Shown here: piece by piece, positions 5,966 to 8,620 of the stretch
Numbering within the stretch: position 1 is the first letter of the stretch
Layout: each line of letters begins with the position of its first letter
From: CAYUET01 sp964443875
GTDB lineage: Bacteria; Auribacterota; JAFGBW01
Direction of reading: 5' to 3'
Length of the DNA: 8,620 nt
NCBI GenBank assembly: GCA_964443875.1
Contig: CAYUET010000067.1
Location: 1-8,620 of the forward strand
Notes under the pieces: model-generated
Database searches by the model: none
Seen by the model: the letters and a program-made list of their open reading frames with translations, nothing else
Told to the model about the DNA's origin: nothing
Made by a program: the position numbers and the translations under genes

Positions 5966-6201
5966 AAGCCTGAGGAATCCTTCTGACCGGCTGAAGTCAT
6001 TTTCACCCCGGCATTCCTGGGGGCTTTGATTTTTTGAAGGGCATTCCCTTTCCAGTCCCGGTTAAAGGCAGGTTTCTGAAAGGAGCTCTCCAGTGGGGCT
6101 TTCTGAACAGAAGCGCCTTTGGTTTGGGCAGGAGAATGGAAGACCTCATAGACTTTGTAACCGATAAGGCCTATCCATATAAGAAGTGCCAGTCTGAGCA
6201 T
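5962..6201 (-). CDS. Small single-pass membrane protein of unknown function
   Basis: I do not recognise this 79-residue protein. It begins with a hydrophobic helix (about 2-18, LRLALLIWIGLIGYKVYEV) that looks like an uncleaved anchor. A polar, basic, Ala/Lys/Gln-rich tail of about 60 residues follows with no visible fold or cysteine. AAGGA (6211-6207) lies five bases before the ATG and overlaps the stop codon of the kinase gene, and the downstream nucleosidase start overlaps its stop (ATGA). That packing between two enzymes argues that it is a real, translated gene. It could anchor or organise neighbouring proteins, but nothing in the sequence shows that. Confidence 0.65.
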   Translation of the reverse strand: MLRLALLIWIGLIGYKVYEVFHSPAQTKGASVQKAPLESSFQKPAFNRDWKGNALQKIKAPRNAGVKMTSAGQKDSSGL

Positions 6202-6209
6202 AAAATTCC

Positions 6210-7193
6210 TTAAAGCAGAGATTGAGCAAACTGATTCAGGGTTAAGCTGTGAGCCTCTGTCAGGCGTGCTCCTTTTTGACTTACGATAAGGCCGCCTGCA
6301 AGGGCACCTATTTTACCGGCCTTTTCAAGGCTTAGGCCTTTGCCAAGACCAAAGAGAACTCCTCCGGCATAGGCGTCCCCGGCTCCATTGGTGTCAATGA
6401 CATTGACCTTCCGGGCTTCGCAGAAAATCTTTTCTCCCTGAGAGCAGAGATAAGAGCCGTTTCCGCCGACTTTAACTATGGCTGTTTTGGTAAAACGGGA
6501 AAAATAATCAAGGCTTTCCTTTGGATCTTTTCCGGTATAGGCATGGCTTTCTTCTTCATTGGCAAAAAGAATATCGATCATTTTTTCTTTTTCAATGATC
6601 TGATGCAGATAATCCAGGTGATCTTTTACGACGTTGAAGGAGGACAGATCCAGGGACAGAATCTGACCATTGGCCCGGGCTGTTTTTAAAATATGTTCGA
6701 TTAAGGGTTTGTTATAAAGGAGATAGGCTTCAAGATGGAGAATCGGGGCCTGATGAAGGAAGGGGGCAGGGAGATCAAGGGGATCAAGTTCAACAGCTGC
6801 GCCGAGGTTTGTGGCAAAAGTTCTCTGTCCGTCAGCAGTCAGAAAACAAGTGACCACTCCTGTCGCTGTGGAAGTTGTAAGTTTCAGAAATTTGACTCCG
6901 GTTTTTTCCGTTTCCTTATGAAAAAAGACTCCGGACGGGTCTTTGCCGACTTTGCCGATAAAAGCGGGTTTTCCTCCGCAGATCGCATAGGAGGCCATGA
7001 CATTGGCTGTGGCGCCTCCCGGAGAATAGGGGAGAGCTTCAGGCTGAAAACGGTTGAGAAGATCTGAAGACCTTTGGGCACTGACAAGAGTCATTCCTCC
7101 TTTGGGAAGATTCTCTTTCATGAGGAAATCTTCTTTGACTTCCAGGGTGACATCCACAAGGGCAGAACCAATACCGATAATCTCATAATCCAT
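6210..7193 (-). CDS. PfkB-family carbohydrate/nucleoside kinase (adenosine-kinase-like)
   Basis: A 327-residue ribokinase-fold kinase of the cytoplasm. The N-terminal substrate side shows IGIGSALVDV (6-15) and SPGGATANV (57-65), the sugar-binding GG motif. NEEE (212-215) is the Mg/phosphate NxxE motif. DTNGAGDAYAGG (267-278) is the C-terminal PfkB signature, with catalytic base Asp273 and the anion hole GAGD. Proteins of this type are usually annotated as adenosine kinase, converting adenosine to AMP with ATP, but fructokinase or another nucleoside kinase cannot be excluded. The length is normal. AAGGAG (7208-7203) sits nine bases before the ATG. The nearby nucleosidase-like gene gives some support for a purine-nucleoside salvage role. 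queE ends 46 nt upstream. Confidence 0.88.
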   Translation of the reverse strand: MDYEIIGIGSALVDVTLEVKEDFLMKENLPKGGMTLVSAQRSSDLLNRFQPEALPYSPGGATANVMASYAICGGKPAFIGKVGKDPSGVFFHKETEKTGVKFLKLTTSTATGVVTCFLTADGQRTFATNLGAAVELDPLDLPAPFLHQAPILHLEAYLLYNKPLIEHILKTARANGQILSLDLSSFNVVKDHLDYLHQIIEKEKMIDILFANEEESHAYTGKDPKESLDYFSRFTKTAIVKVGGNGSYLCSQGEKIFCEARKVNVIDTNGAGDAYAGGVLFGLGKGLSLEKAGKIGALAGGLIVSQKGARLTEAHSLTLNQFAQSLL

Positions 7194-7239
7194 CGCTTCA
7201 TTCTCCTTAAATATTGGGAATTTAATCCCTTTTAGGGGG

Positions 7240-7881
7240 TTACACCCCTTTTTGATCCGGGCCCCAGATGAATTTATGCAGCTGAAGCTGGAAACGTACT
7301 TTTAATCCGTCGGATAATATCCATTTTACAAGTTCCTGAGGTTCTATTTTTCCGAAAACGCAGGATATCAGAATATTCGTTTTTTCCCAAAGGGAATTTT
7401 CAAGAATGATGGATCTTGCATAGCTGTAATCCTCTCGCGAGCCTATGACAAATTTGAGCTCATCCTTAAAGGAGATCTCTTTCAGGATATGGGGATGCAT
7501 TTTATCCTGCATTCCTGAGGAAGGCGTTTTGATATCCACAATGTAGTGAGCTTCTCCAGGGAAGCCTGAAAGGGAGAGGGCTCCTGAGGTTTCAACGGCA
7601 ACGGTATAGCCGCGTTCTATAAGGGTTTGGATGAGTTCGCGGGAGTCCTGGGCAAGGGGTTCTCCACCCGTAATCATCACATAAAGGCTGGGGAACCGGG
7701 AAATGGTGTCGAGAATCTCAATGGTTGTCATTTCCTTTCCCTGCTCATATGCGTAGCGGGTATCACAATAAGAGCATCGCAAAGGGCATCCGGTGAGGCG
7801 TATGAAAATGAAAGGGAGCCCGGCAAAACTGCTTTCCCCCTGGATGCTGAAAAAGATTTCATTTATTTTTAACTTGTTCAT
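7240..7881 (-). CDS. queE: QueE, 7-carboxy-7-deazaguanine synthase (radical SAM)
   Basis: A 213-residue radical SAM enzyme that contracts 6-carboxytetrahydropterin to 7-carboxy-7-deazaguanine, the step after QueD in preQ0/queuosine synthesis. FFSIQGES (10-17) is the family N-terminal block. The [4Fe-4S] cluster motif is the canonical CxxxCxxC (Cys32, Cys36, Cys39), not the extended loop seen in some QueE proteins. ITGGEPLAQ (70-78), with GGEP for SAM, then ETSG, DIKTPSSG and the C-terminal LQLHKFIWGPDQKGV complete the family pattern. It diverges from the receiver gene across 66 bp. No good Shine-Dalgarno sequence precedes the ATG, and a second ATG four bases upstream is out of frame. I saw no preQ1 riboswitch in its leader. 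Confidence 0.95.
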   Translation of the reverse strand: MNKLKINEIFFSIQGESSFAGLPFIFIRLTGCPLRCSYCDTRYAYEQGKEMTTIEILDTISRFPSLYVMITGGEPLAQDSRELIQTLIERGYTVAVETSGALSLSGFPGEAHYIVDIKTPSSGMQDKMHPHILKEISFKDELKFVIGSREDYSYARSIILENSLWEKTNILISCVFGKIEPQELVKWILSDGLKVRFQLQLHKFIWGPDQKGV

Positions 7882-7932
7882 TCATAGACTTTTGTTTTAA
7901 AGTGAAGCAATATTAATGCACAAGCCTAATCC

Positions 7933-7938
7933 CATAAT
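7933..7938 (+). promoter_or_regulatory. Possible -10 element for the receiver gene
   Basis: CATAAT matches 5 of 6 bases of the -10 consensus and ends nine bases before the receiver ATG at 7948. No convincing -35 is found 16-18 nt upstream. If used, the mRNA would be almost leaderless, in line with the missing Shine-Dalgarno sequence. Confidence 0.25.
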
Positions 7939-7947
7939 AAAAAAGCC

Positions 7948-8502
7948 ATGTCATTAAAAGATTTATTTAAAAAATTATTCGGGAAAAAAGTGGAACCTGT
8001 CAGAGTGATCCGTCATAAGGATCCGACAGAGTTCCTTAAAACCGTCAATGTGACCATGGTGGATCAGGATATCAAACCCGCAGAATCCGGCAAAATACTT
8101 CTCTTTGAAGATTCCCAGATCTGGGCGGAAAAACTTAAATCTGCTCTCGAGAATTCCGGATATAAAGTATTTCTCTATAATTCTTTTAAAGACCCTGTTG
8201 AAAAGGTTAAGGAAAACAGGCCTGATCTTGTTCTGGTGGATGTTCAATCCCTCCCTGTGATTCCCTATGACATTACCCGCCAGATTAAGAGCAAGATCAG
8301 TTTTAAAGAACTGCCGGTCATTATCCTTTCTTCTATTTCCGATGATAAATCCAAAATGGAAGCCATGAAAGCAGGGGCCCGGACTATTTTGTTCAAAGAT
8401 CAGCCCTTTGATGTCCTGATCAACGCTATTAAGGCTTTCATGTCCAATACGGCCTTAAAGAGCGACATCTCCCAGATCATCAATGTCCATAAACAGCAAT
8501 AA
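7948..8502 (+). CDS. Orphan response-regulator receiver (CheY-like) protein with amphipathic N-terminus
   Basis: A 184-residue protein with one receiver domain (about 48-166) and no output domain. The acidic pocket is Glu54-Asp55 (LLFEDS), the phospho-acceptor is Asp98 (LVLVDV), the switch hydroxyl is Ser128 or Ser129 (ILSSIS) and the conserved lysine is Lys150 (LFKDQPF). The Asp98 to Lys150 distance of 52 equals that in CheY. The usual MPxxDG loop after the phospho-Asp is replaced by QSLPVIPYD. Residues 1-14 (MSLKDLFKKLFGKK) form a short amphipathic, lysine-rich helix that could bind the membrane or a partner, followed by a linker of about 33 residues. No histidine kinase is present nearby. 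The ATG lacks a Shine-Dalgarno sequence, but no better in-frame start is visible. Confidence 0.85.
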   Translation: MSLKDLFKKLFGKKVEPVRVIRHKDPTEFLKTVNVTMVDQDIKPAESGKILLFEDSQIWAEKLKSALENSGYKVFLYNSFKDPVEKVKENRPDLVLVDVQSLPVIPYDITRQIKSKISFKELPVIILSSISDDKSKMEAMKAGARTILFKDQPFDVLINAIKAFMSNTALKSDISQIINVHKQQ

Positions 8503-8620
8503 TGAAGATCCGCGTCTGCCAGTTTTTTTTGATTGATCAGCCTGAATCCCTGAGATGAGGTAAAATATTTAGAGCCTGTCCCGTTTATACAAATTTTTTA
8601 CAGTTTTAAAATTTAAAATG

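Noticed and set aside
7200..7256. GC hairpin AGGGG-GTTACA-CCCCT followed by TTTTT on the plus strand, near the queE stop
   Set aside because: The T-run faces the plus direction, where no gene ends. On the minus strand there is no U-run, and the stem is only five base pairs inside the queE coding end. Not called as a terminator.
7882..7947. preQ1 riboswitch before queE
   Set aside because: No C-rich hairpin with the A-rich tail typical of preQ1-I, and the 66-bp gap has no other stable structure. The same holds for the queD leader.
8491..8516. A third ECF promoter (AAC ... CGTC) at the end of the receiver gene
   Set aside because: The GG before AAC is missing, the spacing is 18 nt, and no gene follows closely within the window.
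8502..8558. 18-codon frame starting at the receiver stop codon (TAATG)
   Set aside because: Too short, no recognisable content and no Shine-Dalgarno; likely chance.

Overview
This window comes from a Gram-negative bacterium of moderate GC content. The signs are a periplasmic Spy/CpxP-type protein, an inner-membrane zinc anti-sigma factor, several Sec signal peptides and compact operons. The gene mix would suit a Desulfobacterota-like or related lineage, but that placement is a guess; no marker gene here fixes the taxonomy.

Left part, 1-2126. The 5' end of queD (queuosine/7-deazaguanine pathway) leaves the window on the minus strand. A 227-bp gap separates it from a plus-strand envelope-stress module: an ECF sigma factor (458-1012), an overlapping membrane anti-sigma factor with an HxxxCxxC zinc motif (1002-1466), and a secreted Spy/CpxP-like protein with two LTxxQ motifs (1538-2044). 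A promoter with the same architecture (GGAACTTTTT, then CGTC 17 nt after the AAC) precedes both the sigma gene and the spy-like gene. This reads as a self-contained autoregulated regulon. It closes with a Rho-independent terminator at 2086-2126.

Middle, 2161-2832. A single plus-strand gene, yggS (pyridoxal-phosphate homeostasis), converges on the minus-strand block.

Right part, 7881 down to 2880, minus strand. Six genes run in one direction: queE, a PfkB-family (adenosine-kinase-like) sugar/nucleoside kinase, a 79-aa single-pass membrane protein, a compact MTA/SAH-nucleosidase-like enzyme, an exported GH17-like protein with a four-cysteine motif, and a YqhD-type iron alcohol dehydrogenase. 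The kinase, small protein, nucleosidase and GH17 gene are tightly packed (8-nt gap, 4-nt ATGA overlap, 13-nt gap) and are probably one operon. queE (46-nt gap) and the dehydrogenase (70-nt gap, own candidate promoter) may be looser members.

Right end. An orphan CheY-like receiver protein with an amphipathic N-terminus (7948-8502) diverges from queE. The last 118 bases (8503-8620) show no gene, RNA or clear terminator. No mobile element, CRISPR array, tRNA or rRNA was seen. No gap without a gene exceeds 300 bases; the largest, 231-457, holds the sigma promoter and a possible queD promoter.
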